NCBI GenBank assembly: GCA_947478535.1
Contig: CANJXD010000424.1
Location: 1 to 5,196 of the forward strand
Length of the DNA: 5,196 bases
Source: Acetobacteraceae bacterium
Lineage (GTDB): Bacteria > Pseudomonadota > Alphaproteobacteria > Acetobacterales > Acetobacteraceae
Direction of reading: 5' to 3'
Made by a program: the position numbers and the translations under genes. Below, one piece after another: positions 4,850 to 5,196 of the stretch. Position 1 is the first letter of the stretch. The number at the start of each line of letters is the position of its first letter. The notes beneath the pieces were generated by a model. That model was not told the DNA's origin, made no database searches, and saw only the letters and a program-made list of their open reading frames with translations.

Positions 4850-5196
4850 TCAGCCGAAGGCGGGATCGTCCGCGACGCTGTTGCGGAGCACGCCGACGCC
4901 CTCGACCTCGATTTCCACCGTCATCCCCGGGGCGAGGAACAGCGGCGGCTTGCGGGCGTAGCCGACGCCGGAGGGCGTGCCGGTCGCGATCACGTCGCCG
5001 GGCTCCAGTGTCATCACTTCGGAGATGATCTCGATGGCGCGGGCGACGGAGAAGATCATGTCGCCCGTGGTGCTGTCCTGCACCGTCTGACCATCGACGC
5101 GGGCGGTGATGCGGAGCGGCGCGGCGCCGGGGGGCAGTTCATCGGCGGTGACGATCTCCGGCCCGAAGGCGCCCGTCGCGTCGAAGTTCTTGCCCA
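4850..5196 (-). CDS. Fumarylacetoacetate hydrolase (FAH) family protein, N-terminus outside window
   Basis: Only the C-terminal 115 residues are visible; the frame runs open off the right edge at 5196. It begins GKNFDATGAFGPEIVTADEL, followed by RVDGQTVQDSTTGDMIF, LEPGDVIATGTPSGVG and VEGVGVLRNSVADD, which are hallmark segments of this family in the expected order. Members hydrolyse C-C bonds of acylpyruvate-type diketo acids, or decarboxylate or isomerise hydroxy-diene-dioates in aromatic catabolism, using a divalent metal. Most metal-ligand acids lie in the missing upstream part and cannot be checked. The conserved Lys of GKNFD and the GTPSGVG loop are present. The stop is TGA at 4852-4850. 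It is the first visible gene of the minus-strand run with the tctC-like and dioxygenase genes, which fits a role after ring cleavage, though that link is inferred from proximity alone. Confidence 0.88.
   Translation of the reverse strand, partial: GKNFDATGAFGPEIVTADELPPGAAPLRITARVDGQTVQDSTTGDMIFSVARAIEIISEVMTLEPGDVIATGTPSGVGYARKPPLFLAPGMTVEIEVEGVGVLRNSVADDPAFG

Noticed and set aside
2997..4961. A 654-codon open frame on the + strand, antisense to the dioxygenase and the tctC-like gene
   Set aside because: It is longer than any real gene here, but its product is Arg/Gly/His-rich without recognisable domains. It runs opposite two proteins with complete family motifs and crosses both palindromic repeats. 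Long stop-free antisense frames are expected in GC-rich genes.
1..5196. tRNA, rRNA, CRISPR array, riboswitch or phage genes
   Set aside because: I saw no cloverleaf, regularly spaced repeats, conserved aptamer core or phage/defence protein motifs on either strand. The intergenic gaps are all about 120 bases or less.

Overview
The window is 5.2 kb of uniformly GC-rich DNA with dense, mostly TGA-terminated genes. Bug/TctC solute-binding proteins, a MaoC hydratase, a crotonase, an intradiol dioxygenase and an FAH-family enzyme occur together, and the intergenic palindromes are C/G-tract rich. This combination suggests a high-GC proteobacterium. An alphaproteobacterium of the Acetobacteraceae (Roseomonas-like) is my best guess, but a betaproteobacterium with many Bug proteins cannot be excluded from this sequence alone.

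Layout: (i) 1-969 (+) is the 3' part of a GT-B-fold glycosyltransferase-like gene, probably unrelated to what follows. (ii) 970-1085 is a gene-free strip that starts with a strikingly AT-rich dyad. (iii) 1086-2770 (+) is a compact operon-like run: a shrunken TctC-family remnant, a MaoC-like dehydratase and an enoyl-CoA hydratase/isomerase-family protein. (iv) 5196-2775 (-) is a convergent run: an FAH-family hydrolase/isomerase (5' end outside the window), an intact Bug/TctC periplasmic binding protein and an intradiol ring-cleavage dioxygenase. The two runs meet tail to tail with 4 bp between stop codons, and one hairpin contains both stops. No stretch over 300 bases lacks a gene.

How it may work together (inference): the window looks like part of a catabolic region for an aromatic or other organic acid. 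The binding protein would capture a carboxylate in the periplasm. The intradiol dioxygenase would open a catechol or hydroxyquinol ring. The FAH-family enzyme would act on a keto/enol diacid downstream. The + strand MaoC and crotonase proteins would handle CoA thioesters. No TctA/TctB membrane components, regulator or CoA ligase is visible here.

Most notable signals: the stop-codon hairpin at 2759-2785; the TctC remnant that has lost over half its length yet keeps one open frame; a pair of ~40-bp inverted repeats flanking the intact tctC-like gene, each combining a hairpin with a four-tract G-quadruplex motif; a crotonase without the usual second catalytic glutamate; and the AT-rich dyad at 973-1001. 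The proteins mostly belong to known families, and I do not see clear evidence for a wholly new system.
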